From contig NZ_LR217692.1 in assembly GCF_900698845.1 (NCBI RefSeq), forward strand, positions 1 to 64,000: a stretch of 64,000 nucleotides of DNA. Reading direction: 5' to 3'. This DNA is from Buchnera aphidicola (Cinara cf. splendens/pseudotsugae 3390). Its GTDB lineage: Bacteria > Pseudomonadota > Gammaproteobacteria > Enterobacterales > Enterobacteriaceae. Positions within the stretch are counted from its first letter, which is position 1; every line of letters starts with the position of its first letter. Positions 35,945 through 46,371 of the stretch are shown here, piece after piece. The position numbers were made by a program, and so were the translations under genes. The notes beneath the pieces were generated by a model. It saw nothing but the letters and a program-made list of their open reading frames with translations. It did no database searches and was not told the origin of the DNA.

Positions 35945-37159
35945 ATGAAGAAAGATAATACTCAAAGAACAGTGGTTTTAGCTTATTCTGGGGGATTAGA
36001 TACCTCTGCTATTATACCATGGATAAAAGATCACTATAACTTTAACGTAATTGCATTCGTTGCAGATATTGGTCAATCTCGTCAAGATTTGTATAATATT
36101 AAAGAAAAGGCTATTAGCTCCGGAGCATCTGACTGTTACATAGCCGACTTAAAAAATGAATTTGTAGAGCAATATGTATTTCCTATGTTAAAGATGGGCT
36201 CTATTTATGAAGGACAATATTTTTTAGGTACTGCTATTGCAAGACCTTTAATTGCTAAAGCTCAAGTAGATTTTGCTAATAAAATTAATGCAATTGGATT
36301 AAGTCATGGAGCTACTGGTAAAGGAAATGATCAAGTTCGTTTTGAATTAACGTATGCTGCACTTAATCCTGATTTAATTGTCATAGCTCCGTGGAGAGAA
36401 TGGGAATTTAAATCTAGAGAAGATGTTTTAAAATATGTACTTGAAAAAAAAGTTATTACTAGTGTAACTAAAGAAAAGATTTATAGTCGTGATGAAAATA
36501 TATTTCATGTGTCCACCGAAGGGGGAATTTTAGAAAATCCTTGGAATGCTCCTGATGATAGTTGTTGGGTATGGACTAAGAATCCTGGTGACGCACCTGA
36601 TAAACCAGAAAGAGTTCATTTGTTGGTTGAGAAAGGTTATGTGAAACAAGTTAATTATAAATCTTTAAGTGCATACAAATGTTTAAAAAAACTTAATGAT
36701 ATAGGAAGTAAACATTCTATTGGACGAGTTGACATGATAGAAAATCGTCTAGTCGGAATAAAATCTAGAGGTTGCTATGAAACTCCTGGTGGTACAATCA
36801 TATACTATGCTTTAAGAGGTTTGGAGCAATTAATATTAGATCGAGATAGTATGCATTGGAAAAATAAAATATCTTTAGATATGTCTTCTATAATATATGA
36901 CGGAAAATGGTTTACTCCGGTTCGAGAATCGCTTCAACAATCTTCTGAAGTCTTATCAGATAATATTTCAGGTGAAGTAATAATAGAGTTATATAAAGGA
37001 TCCGTAACAGTTTTACAAAGAAAATCACCAAATACATTATATTCTAAGGAATATGCTACTTTTAGTCAAGATGACGTTTATAGTCAATTAGATGCACAGG
37101 GTTTTATTCGTTTGTTTTCTTTATCGTCACGTATTCGAGCTTTAAACAGTAAAAAATAG
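35945..37159 (+). CDS. argG: Argininosuccinate synthase ArgG
   Basis: Condenses citrulline and aspartate with ATP, the penultimate arginine step. 404 residues, the shorter argininosuccinate synthase type. The ATP pyrophosphatase motif AYSGGLDTS is at residues 13-21. SHGATGKGNDQVRFE and the SxEGG-like STEGGILENPW segment are intact. Twenty bases after argB and 41 before argH, so probably one operon. Conservation is visibly stronger than in argB. Confidence 0.98.
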   Translation: MKKDNTQRTVVLAYSGGLDTSAIIPWIKDHYNFNVIAFVADIGQSRQDLYNIKEKAISSGASDCYIADLKNEFVEQYVFPMLKMGSIYEGQYFLGTAIARPLIAKAQVDFANKINAIGLSHGATGKGNDQVRFELTYAALNPDLIVIAPWREWEFKSREDVLKYVLEKKVITSVTKEKIYSRDENIFHVSTEGGILENPWNAPDDSCWVWTKNPGDAPDKPERVHLLVEKGYVKQVNYKSLSAYKCLKKLNDIGSKHSIGRVDMIENRLVGIKSRGCYETPGGTIIYYALRGLEQLILDRDSMHWKNKISLDMSSIIYDGKWFTPVRESLQQSSEVLSDNISGEVIIELYKGSVTVLQRKSPNTLYSKEYATFSQDDVYSQLDAQGFIRLFSLSSRIRALNSKK

Positions 37160-37200
37160 TATATTATGTGTTAATGTTATATTTTGAATGAGGTAAATAT

Positions 37201-38583
37201 ATGTCTTTGTGGGGTGGAAGATTCACGGAAGCATCTAATGTAAAATTTAAAAAATTTAACAATTCTTTACACATTGATTATCGTTTAATACAGGACGATA
37301 TAAAATCTTCTATAGCATGGTCAAAAATATTATTAGATGTTGAAGTATTAACCAATCAAGAACAACAATTAATAGAAAAAACACTATGTTGGATTTTAAA
37401 CAAATATGCTAATAATACTGAGAAAATAGTAGAATCAGATGCAGAAGATATACATAGTTGGATAGAAAAATTATTGATCAATAAAATTGGTTCTATTGGA
37501 AAAAAATTGTATACAGGTAGAAGTCGTAATGATCAAATTGCTACAAATTTAAAATTATGGTGTAAAAGAAAATCAAAGATTATTTTAAAAAAAATTGTTA
37601 AGTTACAGAGTATTTTTTTAAATCAAGCATATTTACATCAAAATACTATCATTCCTGGTTACACACATTTGCAAAGAGCGCAACCAATCACATTTTCATA
37701 CTGGTGTTTAGCATATATTGAAATGTTAGAAAGAGATCGACTACGAATTTTACATGTAATTCAGAATTTGAATCTTTCCCCTTTAGGTTGTGGAGCCATT
37801 GCTGGCACTTCCTGGGATATTAATAGAAAAAAATTAGCTTTGCTTATGGATTTTTCTAATTGTACAAAAAACGCTTTGGATAGTGTATCTGATCGAGATT
37901 TTATTATAGAGATTTTATCTGCAGCAGCGATTAGTATGATGCATTTGTCTCGTTTTTCAGAAGATTTAATATTCTATAATTCTGGTGAAGCTAATTTTAT
38001 TGAATTATCTGATTCTATAACTTCTGGTTCTTCTTTAATGCCGCAAAAAAAGAATCCAGATGTTTTAGAGTTAATAAGGGGTAAGTGCAGCGGTGTATAT
38101 GGTTCTTTGTTTTCTATTTTAGTTCTGTTAAAAGGATTACCATTATCTTATAATAAAGACTTTCAAGAAGATAAAAGATATCTATTTCAAGGAATAGATA
38201 GTTGGGTAACATGTTTAGATATGAGTTGTATTGTATTAAATAACTTAAAATTAAATAAATTACGTTCTAAACAGTTGGCACAAGAAGGATACAGTAATGC
38301 TACTGAATTAGCCGACTATCTTGTAGTCAAGGGGATCTCTTTTAGGGATGCTCATCATATTGTCGGAAAAATTGTTGTAGAAGCCATTCGTCAAAATAAA
38401 TATTTAGAAGAATTAGATTTATTACTTTTTAAAAAATATTGCGTGACTATAGAACAAGATGTATATAAACATTTAACTTTAGAGTCGTGTTTAAAAAGAA
38501 AAAATGCAATTGGTGGAGTATCTCCAGAACAAATTAAACATTCATTAGATGCAGTAAAAAAACGCTTACTTCATCTTTCGTAA
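37201..38583 (+). CDS. argH: Argininosuccinate lyase ArgH
   Basis: Cleaves argininosuccinate to arginine and fumarate. 460 residues (457 in E. coli). N-terminal LWGGRFTE, YTGRSRNDQIATNLKLW, PGYTHLQRAQPITF (catalytic His region) and the fumarase/lyase superfamily signature GSSLMPQKKNPD are all present. The ribosome site is GAGG. Last gene of the argBGH unit, followed by a strong hairpin. Confidence 0.98.
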   Translation: MSLWGGRFTEASNVKFKKFNNSLHIDYRLIQDDIKSSIAWSKILLDVEVLTNQEQQLIEKTLCWILNKYANNTEKIVESDAEDIHSWIEKLLINKIGSIGKKLYTGRSRNDQIATNLKLWCKRKSKIILKKIVKLQSIFLNQAYLHQNTIIPGYTHLQRAQPITFSYWCLAYIEMLERDRLRILHVIQNLNLSPLGCGAIAGTSWDINRKKLALLMDFSNCTKNALDSVSDRDFIIEILSAAAISMMHLSRFSEDLIFYNSGEANFIELSDSITSGSSLMPQKKNPDVLELIRGKCSGVYGSLFSILVLLKGLPLSYNKDFQEDKRYLFQGIDSWVTCLDMSCIVLNNLKLNKLRSKQLAQEGYSNATELADYLVVKGISFRDAHHIVGKIVVEAIRQNKYLEELDLLLFKKYCVTIEQDVYKHLTLESCLKRKNAIGGVSPEQIKHSLDAVKKRLLHLS

Positions 38584-38629
38584 ATTAAGAATGTTTTTTA
38601 TAATACATGTTATGATAAAAATATTTTGT

Positions 38630-38666
38630 TAACATCACGCGATATTTTAAATATCGCGTGATGTTA
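38630..38666. terminator. 17-bp perfect inverted repeat between convergent argH and rpoD
   Basis: The arm 38630-38646 (TAACATCACGCGATATT) pairs base for base with 38650-38666 over a TTA loop. Such a long G/C-containing palindrome stands out in A/T-only DNA and lies 47 bases after argH. It is best read as the argH terminator, but it is followed by TTAAAAAA rather than a U run, so an mRNA-stabilising 3' hairpin is also possible. Confidence 0.7.
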
Positions 38667-39400
38667 TTAAAAAATATATTAAATATATAAAAATTTTGAA
38701 TATAATTTTTTTTATTTTAGTATAATTTTTATAAATATATATGATATATATGCATAATATATAAAATCTTTTACACCACTTAAGATTTATGATGATAAAG
38801 CAGGGTTTTTTGGTACTATTATTATGGTCTGTAATTACGTAAATATTATCTATATAAATAAAAAATATTATTTTAAGATTTTTATAAATAACTGAATATT
38901 GAGTATATATTGATTTTTAAAGTATCATTTTTAATTAAAAATAAATTTTATGTAAAATATAAAGATAATTGTTTCTATTTTCTTGAACATTTTCAAGGTT
39001 ATTTATTTTATTATAAATAATATTTTTAATTTATTAAATAAAATTATTTAGTATATTCTAATAATGTTAGACGGTTTTTTTTGGATATGTTATTATAATT
39101 AATAATAATGAAACATTTTTTATAATTTTTTTTATTGGTATATATCCACCTAATAGATATAAACTACATAAAATCATTTATTGTGTATGTTGTTTGTAAA
39201 TGTTATTTTATTAATATATCATCACTTTAATGAATGTAATTTCTTAGGATTAAGTATTGTTTAGATTGTATAATATATATAATTTGTGTATTTATTTTTT
39301 AAAAATATAATAGTATTTTAGTTTTTATGTACATACTGATATATTTTTAATTTTATTAAATTTTAATTTTTTTTATTGATTTTTATGTACAAATATGTGA
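38667..39400. other. Noncoding gap between the argH hairpin and rpoD
   Basis: About 730 bases with no frame of recognisable homology on either strand, no tRNA and no notable hairpin. Probably a scar of lost genes between two convergent units. Confidence 0.5.
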
Positions 39401-41242
39401 TTAAGAATTATCTAAGAAACTTTTTAATATTTCTGACCTACTAGGATGACGTAGTTTTCTAAGTGCTTTTGCTTCAATTTGACGAATTCTTTCACGAGTT
39501 ACATCGAATTGTTTTCCAACTTCTTCTAATGTATGATCAGTATTCATGTCAATTCCAAATCTCATTCTTAATACTTTTGCTTCTCTCTCTGTTAACCCGG
39601 ACAAAACATCATTGGTAATTGTTTTTAAGCTTTCCGATGTAGCTGATTCTAAAGGTAATTTTTGGTTAGTATCTTCGATAAAATCGCCTAAATGTGCATC
39701 ATCATCTTCTCCTACAGGTGTTTCCATAGAAATAGGTTCTTTTGCAATTTTTAATACTTTTCTTATTTTTTCTTCCGGAATTAACATTTTTTCTGATAAT
39801 TCTTCTGGCGTAGGCTCTCTTCCGGTTTCTTGTAGTATTTGTCTAGAAATTCTGTTTAATTTATTGATTGTTTCAATCATATGTACAGGAATACGAATAG
39901 TTCTTGCTTGATCAGCTATAGATCTGGTAATAGCTTGTCGTATCCACCACGTTGCGTAAGTAGAAAATTTATAACCTCGGCGATATTCAAATTTATCAAC
40001 TGCTTTCATTAATCCAATGTTGCCTTCTTGAATGAGATCTAAAAATTGTAATCCTCTATTGGTATATTTTTTTGCAATAGAAATTACTAATCTTAGATTT
40101 GCCTCTACCATTTCTTTTTTTGCTCTTCTAGCCATTTCCTCCCCTAGGGAGATTTTTTTATTTATATCTTTTACTTGTTTAATAGTTAATCCTGTTTTTT
40201 TTTCTAGCTTTAGTAGTTTTTTTATACTATGATGTATTTTTTTTTGTGCTATATATAAATTATTAGACCATGGTTTTTTTTTTTGAATAGCTAAATTATA
40301 CCATGAGTTACTAGTTTCTTGCCCTTTAAATAGTTGTATAAAATTTTTTTTAGGCATTTTACATTTTTTTGTGCATAATTTCATGACTTTTCTTTCATGT
40401 ATTCGAACTTTTTTAATCATTTTCCTCATACTTCTGACTAAATAGTTAAATTGTTTTGGAACTAGTCTAAATTGTTTAAATATTTCAGATAATTCATGAA
40501 TGGCAGTAATAGAATCTATATGATTTCTATTTTTTTTTTTTATAGTGTTATGGACAGTATGATATTGTTTTTTTAATTGCAAGAATTTTCTTTGTGCTAA
40601 TTTAGGATCAATGTGGTTATAATCATCCACTGCTTCTTCTACTGATGTAGTTTTCTTTTTTTTTTCAGTTTTATGTTTGGATATATTAGTTAATGTAGTA
40701 TCTCTAGTATTATATATGTTTTTTTTTATGCTTAAATCTATAAAACCTGTAATTAATTCGGATAATCTGATTTCTCCTGATTCTACTCGAGTGTATTGTT
40801 CTAGTAGATATAAAATTGCTTCAGGATATTCAGATATAGAGGATTGTACTTGATGAATTCCTTCTTCGATTCTTTTTGCGATATCTATTTCTCCTTTTCG
40901 GGTTAAGAGTTCTACAGAACCCATTTCTCGCATGTACATTCGTACAGGGTCAGTTGTTCTTCCAATTTCTGTTTCGACATTTGATAACACTTGAGCAGTT
41001 GCTTCTGCTGTTTCTTCATCAGTATCGGTAGGTTCTGTATTAATAATAATTTCTTCTATCTCGCGTGCTTCTTCCACTACATGAATTCCGAGATCTTTTA
41101 TCATTTGGATGATATTTTTTATTTGATCAGAATCAGTAATTTCATTTGGAAGATGATCGTGTACTTCTGAATATGTTAAATATCCTTGTTCTTTTCCATG
41201 AGAAACTAACATTTTTAATTGTGATTTTGGTTTTTTCTTCAT
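39401..41242 (-). CDS. rpoD: RNA polymerase housekeeping sigma factor (sigma-70)
   Basis: Primary sigma factor. The start at 41242 ([22 protein letters not shown]) aligns with the E. coli N-terminus; the frame is open 38 codons further upstream but without similarity. This gives 613 residues, the E. coli length. Region 1.2 [13 protein letters not shown], region 2 [39 protein letters not shown], region 3 and the region 4.2 helix [20 protein letters not shown] are intact. The nonconserved region is lysine-rich. Third gene of rpsU-dnaG-rpoD. Confidence 0.98.
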   Translation of the reverse strand: MKKKPKSQLKMLVSHGKEQGYLTYSEVHDHLPNEITDSDQIKNIIQMIKDLGIHVVEEAREIEEIIINTEPTDTDEETAEATAQVLSNVETEIGRTTDPVRMYMREMGSVELLTRKGEIDIAKRIEEGIHQVQSSISEYPEAILYLLEQYTRVESGEIRLSELITGFIDLSIKKNIYNTRDTTLTNISKHKTEKKKKTTSVEEAVDDYNHIDPKLAQRKFLQLKKQYHTVHNTIKKKNRNHIDSITAIHELSEIFKQFRLVPKQFNYLVRSMRKMIKKVRIHERKVMKLCTKKCKMPKKNFIQLFKGQETSNSWYNLAIQKKKPWSNNLYIAQKKIHHSIKKLLKLEKKTGLTIKQVKDINKKISLGEEMARRAKKEMVEANLRLVISIAKKYTNRGLQFLDLIQEGNIGLMKAVDKFEYRRGYKFSTYATWWIRQAITRSIADQARTIRIPVHMIETINKLNRISRQILQETGREPTPEELSEKMLIPEEKIRKVLKIAKEPISMETPVGEDDDAHLGDFIEDTNQKLPLESATSESLKTITNDVLSGLTEREAKVLRMRFGIDMNTDHTLEEVGKQFDVTRERIRQIEAKALRKLRHPSRSEILKSFLDNS

Positions 41243-41417
41243 AGGACGACATCCGTTTATGTTGCTTGATTTGTTTAACAAGTAAATAATATGTATTTTT
41301 GAAGTATAAATTAATTGTGTTTTATAATATTTAATATACATTTTATCGTATATCAATAAATTACGATTTATCTTATAATATAAATTATTTAATATTTTTA
41401 AATATCAGATAATTTTT

Positions 41418-43199
41418 TTAATTAGATGGGTATGTATTGTATTTAATTTTTATTATTTTTTTATTTATATGCCACAATTTATTTTTTTCTATAAGATTTA
41501 AGCCGTATTTCCTTTCTAAAGCAATTAATTGATTATATTGATACTCTAAATGTTGTATTTTTAAATTACGTACTAATTCTTGTATTAGAGAGTGTATTTT
41601 ATCTTTTTTAACCATGTATTCCCATGTGCTTAAGTATTTAAAAATCTTTTCTAATGGAGTATATCTATAAAATTCGAGCAAGTGTCCTGTTTTAAGTATT
41701 TTTTTTTTACAAATTAATTGTATTAATTCTATTAAAATTTTTTTTCCAATTATATTAAATTTTTTAATTTTTTCTATTTTTTTAATGGTTTGGGCTAATT
41801 TTGGATTTTGGAGGATCAGACTAATTAATAATCTCATGGTAGTAATTTTGAATGGTTTATATGTTTTTTGATTTTTTTTGTTGTATGGTATAGTAATCAG
41901 TTTTTTTAATTGATAAGTGTCTAGTATTCCGATTTTATTTCCTAATAATTTTCTTAAAAAAATTTTTACTGTTCGACTAGGTATTTTTTTAATTAAAGGA
42001 ATAGTTATTTGACTCAATTTTATACAGTCGTTAATACAGCTTAAATTCATGTTACTAGAAATATTTTTAAATAAATATGAATATAATGTTTTAGAATTTT
42101 TAATTCTATTTTCAAATTTTTCTTTGCCATCTTTAATAATAAGACTGCCAGGATCCTCATTTTTTGGTAGTAACATAAAATTTATTGTATAGTTATCATA
42201 TAAAAAATTTAATGATAAATTTAATGCAACCCAGCTAGCTTGTTTTCCAGCATGATCACCATCAAAACAAAAGATAATATTTTTGCTAATTTTAAATAAC
42301 ATTCTTAATTGATATTGTGTAATTGTTGTTCCTAGTAGAGCTATTGAATAATTAATATTAAATTGTGCTAAAGAAATAACATCTAAGTATCCTTCTACAA
42401 CTAGTAATTTTTCGGGTTTAGGGTTATAACAAGTTAATTCATATATTCCATAAAGATTTTTTTTTTTTTGGAAGGTTATTGTTTCTGGTGAATTCAAATA
42501 TTTTGGATGATTGTATTTAGCTAATACTCTAGCTCCGAAACCTTGGATACAACCGTATTTATTTTTTATTGGAAAGATAATTCTTTCTTTAAATCGATCA
42601 CATAGTTTCTGTTTTTTATCTTGAATAGTTACACCACAATCCATTATAATAGATTTATTAGCGTATTTTTTTTGTATATAACGTGTAATTTGATAATTAT
42701 GTGACGTAGCAAAACCTAAAGAAAATTTTTTTATTGTGGCTATATTAATTCCTCTTTTTATCAAATATTGGTACGCTTTGTTCGGTAAATTAAATAAATT
42801 TTTTATGTAAATTTTAGATATCTGAAGCAGTATAAGATGTATCTTATTTTTATAAGAATATTTTTTTATAAATTCACATTTATTTTGAAGAAATGAAATA
42901 TTAATGCCGTTTAAAGTAGTTAATTCAATAATACTGTTTAAAAAATCTAATTTTTCATATTTCATTAAAAAATCTATTACGTTTCCGTGTGTTCCACATC
43001 CAAAACAATAAAAAAATTGTTTTTGTGGACTAACAACAAACGAAGGTGTTTTTTCATTGTGAAAAGGGCATAATGTTTTATAATTGTTTCCAGATTTTTT
43101 TAAAGTAATATATTTATTAATTAATTCTATTATATCAGTGCGTTCTATTAATTCATGAATAAATGTCTGAGGAATTTTTCCGTATATTTTTTTAATCAT
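41418..43199 (-). CDS. dnaG: DNA primase DnaG
   Basis: Makes RNA primers for replication. 593 residues (581 in E. coli). The N-terminal zinc-binding domain has CPFHNEKTPSF and FYCFGCG, with ligands C44, H47, C65 and C68. The TOPRIM catalytic centre shows VEGYLDVISLAQ and FCFDGDHAGKQA. The C-terminal helicase-binding domain is diverged. An A13 tract (plus-strand T run 42457-42469) in the catalytic domain is in frame (FQKKKNLYG). Confidence 0.97.
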   Translation of the reverse strand: MIKKIYGKIPQTFIHELIERTDIIELINKYITLKKSGNNYKTLCPFHNEKTPSFVVSPQKQFFYCFGCGTHGNVIDFLMKYEKLDFLNSIIELTTLNGINISFLQNKCEFIKKYSYKNKIHLILLQISKIYIKNLFNLPNKAYQYLIKRGINIATIKKFSLGFATSHNYQITRYIQKKYANKSIIMDCGVTIQDKKQKLCDRFKERIIFPIKNKYGCIQGFGARVLAKYNHPKYLNSPETITFQKKKNLYGIYELTCYNPKPEKLLVVEGYLDVISLAQFNINYSIALLGTTITQYQLRMLFKISKNIIFCFDGDHAGKQASWVALNLSLNFLYDNYTINFMLLPKNEDPGSLIIKDGKEKFENRIKNSKTLYSYLFKNISSNMNLSCINDCIKLSQITIPLIKKIPSRTVKIFLRKLLGNKIGILDTYQLKKLITIPYNKKNQKTYKPFKITTMRLLISLILQNPKLAQTIKKIEKIKKFNIIGKKILIELIQLICKKKILKTGHLLEFYRYTPLEKIFKYLSTWEYMVKKDKIHSLIQELVRNLKIQHLEYQYNQLIALERKYGLNLIEKNKLWHINKKIIKIKYNTYPSN

Positions 43200-43287
43200 G
43201 GTATATATATTTTATTTGAATTGTGTGACCGTTATTATTTATAATAGACGGTCTGAATATTTTTAGAATATAAAAAAGTAATAATTT

Positions 43288-43503
43288 TCAGTACATTCTG
43301 ATACGTTTAGCATTTTCTCGAGCTATTTTTTTAGCTAATCTTTTTATTGCTGATGATTTTGCTCTTTTTCTTTTTGTTGTGGGTTTTTCATAAAATTCTC
43401 TACGGCGTATTTCAGCTAATATACCAGCTTTTTCGCAGGATCGTTTGAATCTTCTTAAAGCAACATCAAAGGGTTCGTTGTCTCGTATTTTAATAATTGG
43501 CAT
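43288..43503 (-). CDS. rpsU: Ribosomal protein bS21
   Basis: Small-subunit protein involved in initiation. The start at 43503 ([20 protein letters not shown]) gives 71 residues, exactly the E. coli length; an upstream in-frame ATG would add four residues. Highly conserved, including [20 protein letters not shown]. First gene of the rpsU-dnaG-rpoD operon and divergent from tsaD, as in E. coli. Confidence 0.98.
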   Translation of the reverse strand: MPIIKIRDNEPFDVALRRFKRSCEKAGILAEIRRREFYEKPTTKRKRAKSSAIKRLAKKIARENAKRIRMY

Positions 43504-43627
43504 GATAGTTTCCATAATATTTATTTAATTAATTTATCATAAATATGATAGTAATAGTATTTGTTGGACATAGTTTTGTATAAATTTTTATCGGATATTA
43601 TAGTCTAATATCTAGATAATATTCTTT

Positions 43628-43659
43628 ATATGTATGATATAAAATTATATCATACATAT
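43628..43659. repeat. 14-bp palindrome in the rpsU/tsaD divergent promoter region
   Basis: The arm 43628-43641 (ATATGTATGATATA) is followed by AAAT and then its perfect complement at 43646-43659. It is A/T-dominated, so chance is a concern, but it lies centrally in the 226-base gap between two divergent genes. It could be an operator, a promoter-proximal hairpin or nothing. Confidence 0.45.
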
Positions 43660-43729
43660 GATACACGATTAGATAGATAATATATATTTAATAAATTTTG
43701 GTAGAATTAATTACATTAATGGATAAATT

Positions 43730-44758
43730 ATGTGGATATTAGGAATTGAAACATCTTGTGATGACACTTCTGTAGCTATATATGATCAAAAATTAGGTTT
43801 GATATTTCATTCTACTTTACATCAAAACAATGTACATGAAAAATTTAATGGTATTGTTCCCGAATTAGCTGCACGAGCTCATTTAGATAAGTTATCATTT
43901 TTAATTGAGAAAGTTTGTGAAAAATATTTATTTGATGATAAATTTAATATTAAAAAAAATGTTTTTTGTGCAATTGCATATACAGTAGGACCGGGTTTAG
44001 TAGGTTCACTTTTAGTGGGAGCTACAATTGCACGCACTTTATCTTTGGCTTTAAATATTCCGTGTATTGCTGTTAATCATTTAGAAGGACATTTATTTTC
44101 AGCAATGTTAACCAACACAAGCTGTTCTTTTCCTTTTATAGCTTTATTGGTATCTGGAGCGAATACACAAATAATTAAAGTTGATAATTTAGGTCAATAT
44201 ACTGTATTAGGTAAAACATTAGACGATGCTGTTGGTCATGTTTTTGATTATATAGCAAGGTTATTAGGTTTAGGATATGGAGGAGGAAAAAAAATATCTT
44301 ATTTAGCAACGCGCGGTCAAACTGGAAAATATTTTTTTCCTCGTCCTATGGTAAAACAGTCTAATTTAAATTTTAGTTTTTCTGGATTAAAAACACATGT
44401 TAAAAATGTTATTTTAAAATGTTCTAATTTATCATATGAAAAGTATAACATAGCTGCTTCTTTTGAAGAAGCTGTGGTAGATACATTAATAATAAAATGT
44501 AATATTGCTATCCAACAAAATAATTTGAAAAATTTTTTAGTGTGTGGTGGTTTTAGCGCTAATAACTTGTTAAGAAAAAAGTTGAAAATTTTATTAAAAA
44601 AAAATAATATGAAAGTTTTCTTTTCTAAAGAAATTTTTTGTACTGATAATGCTGCTATGATTGCATATGTAGGTTTTTTAAGATATAACTTAAATTTAAT
44701 TTCTTGTGATAACTCTATAGAAGTATACCCTACGTTATCGATTAATGATAGCGTTTAA
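43730..44758 (+). CDS. tsaD: tRNA N6-threonylcarbamoyladenosine transferase TsaD
   Basis: Catalytic subunit that transfers the threonylcarbamoyl group to A37 of ANN-decoding tRNAs. 342 residues (337 in E. coli). N-terminal GIETSCDDTSVAIYD, metal-binding His residues H117 and H121 in NHLEGH, and the Asp near the C-terminus in CTDNAAMIAYVG are intact. A GGAT ribosome site precedes the ATG. Divergent from rpsU. Confidence 0.97.
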   Translation: MWILGIETSCDDTSVAIYDQKLGLIFHSTLHQNNVHEKFNGIVPELAARAHLDKLSFLIEKVCEKYLFDDKFNIKKNVFCAIAYTVGPGLVGSLLVGATIARTLSLALNIPCIAVNHLEGHLFSAMLTNTSCSFPFIALLVSGANTQIIKVDNLGQYTVLGKTLDDAVGHVFDYIARLLGLGYGGGKKISYLATRGQTGKYFFPRPMVKQSNLNFSFSGLKTHVKNVILKCSNLSYEKYNIAASFEEAVVDTLIIKCNIAIQQNNLKNFLVCGGFSANNLLRKKLKILLKKNNMKVFFSKEIFCTDNAAMIAYVGFLRYNLNLISCDNSIEVYPTLSINDSV

Positions 44759-44954
44759 TTAATTTTTCTTTACCTACACTTTTTTTAATTGATTTTTAAA
44801 AAATAAAATATAGAAAAAGTAAGATAGTTGTTTATTCTATTTTAAAATAGATATTTATTTATATAAATATATGTTAATTTATTTTATAAAATCATAAATT
44901 TTAAATTTTTATGATTTTATTATCAATATATTTTAATGTATTTATATTATTTTT

Positions 44955-46193
44955 ATGGGCGGTATTTTGAAAATTTATTTAGTTGGTGGAGCTATTCGAG
45001 ATCGTTTATTAGGTTTTCCTGTACACGATCGGGATTGGGTAGTTGTAGGAAGTACGTCTCAGAAAATGTTAAAAAAAAGATATTTACAAGTAGGAAAAGA
45101 TTTTCCAGTTTTTATACATCCGAAAACACGTGAAGAATATGCTTTAGCTAGAACAGAAAAAAAAAGTGGTGTTGGATATTCTGGATTTTTGTTTGATTTT
45201 TCTTCAAAAATTACTCTACAAGAAGATTTAGTTAGGCGTGATTTAACTATAAATGCAATTGCTCAAGATAAAAAGGGCAATATTATTGACTTATTTAACG
45301 GTCAAAAGGATATTAAAAAAAGAATTTTACGGCACGTCTCTTCTTCTTTTGTTGAAGATCCTGTAAGAGTATTACGTGTAGCTAGATTTGCTGCAACATT
45401 ATCACATTTAGGTTTTTATATTGCATCAGAAACTTTGATATTAATGAAATTAATTTGTCAAAAAAAAGAATTATTATATTTAACTCCTGAACGAATTTGG
45501 AAGGAAACGTATAAAGGATTATGTACACGTAATCCTCACGTTTATTTTAAAATTTTACATCATTGTAATGCTTTGTTTTATTTATTTCCCGAAATTAATT
45601 TTTTTTATAGAAAAACTAGCTTTTTTGATTTTCATTGTAACTGCGTTAACATTTTACAATTAAGTTTAATGGAATTATCTAGAATTTCTAAATGTACTAC
45701 TGATGTTGATATTAGACTTTCTTATTTTTTACAATTTATAAGTTATATTTATTCTATTTCAGAAACAGATATTAAACATTATTTTTTTTATAAAAAGCCT
45801 GTTTTTTTAATAAAAAGTTTGTGTATGCGATTAAAAGTTCCTAAGGAAACACAAAAAATTTTAATTATTGTATGTGGTTTTCATAAATTTTTACAAACTA
45901 TTAAAATTCAAAATTCTACATTAATTGTTGATTTTTTTGATATTATTGATGTATGGAGAAAACCGGATAGATTAAAAAAACTAATGTATTTAGATTTTTA
46001 TGATGGTACTACTTATAACATTAAAAATAATTCTTTTGTTTTAGGAAAATTGTTAATATCTATGTTTTCGGCAATTAAAGATATTTCGGTTCAAGATTGC
46101 ATAGACACAAAATTATTTAAAGGAATTGCTATTAGACATGAATTATATCGTTTACGAGTAGATAGTTTAAATAAATGGAGAAAAAAACAATAA
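44955..46193 (+). CDS. cca: CCA-adding tRNA nucleotidyltransferase, HD domain eroded
   Basis: Adds the 3' CCA to tRNAs, needed here because none of the seven tRNAs in the window encodes CCA. 412 residues, as in E. coli. The class II nucleotidyltransferase head is intact: YLVGGAIRDRLLG, metal-binding D25 and D27 in HDRDWVVVGS, LVRRDLTINAIAQ and VARFAATLSHLGF. In E. coli the C-terminal part is an HD phosphohydrolase with CHDLGKG. Here the equivalent stretch reads LQFISYIYS, so that secondary activity is probably lost. The E. coli-like start would be the TTG at 44967; the ATG 12 bases upstream was chosen. Confidence 0.95.
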   Translation: MGGILKIYLVGGAIRDRLLGFPVHDRDWVVVGSTSQKMLKKRYLQVGKDFPVFIHPKTREEYALARTEKKSGVGYSGFLFDFSSKITLQEDLVRRDLTINAIAQDKKGNIIDLFNGQKDIKKRILRHVSSSFVEDPVRVLRVARFAATLSHLGFYIASETLILMKLICQKKELLYLTPERIWKETYKGLCTRNPHVYFKILHHCNALFYLFPEINFFYRKTSFFDFHCNCVNILQLSLMELSRISKCTTDVDIRLSYFLQFISYIYSISETDIKHYFFYKKPVFLIKSLCMRLKVPKETQKILIIVCGFHKFLQTIKIQNSTLIVDFFDIIDVWRKPDRLKKLMYLDFYDGTTYNIKNNSFVLGKLLISMFSAIKDISVQDCIDTKLFKGIAIRHELYRLRVDSLNKWRKKQ

Positions 46194-46371
46194 AAATTTT
46201 AAAATATGTTTATGATTTTATTAATACTCAAGAATAAATACTATTTTTCTATTATAAAATATATTTAATGTTTTTATAAATTTTCTAAATAAATATTACA
46301 TTAATTAATTTTATTAAAAATATATTTTATATATTTACTATACATAATAGTTTATATATAAAATTTTTATT

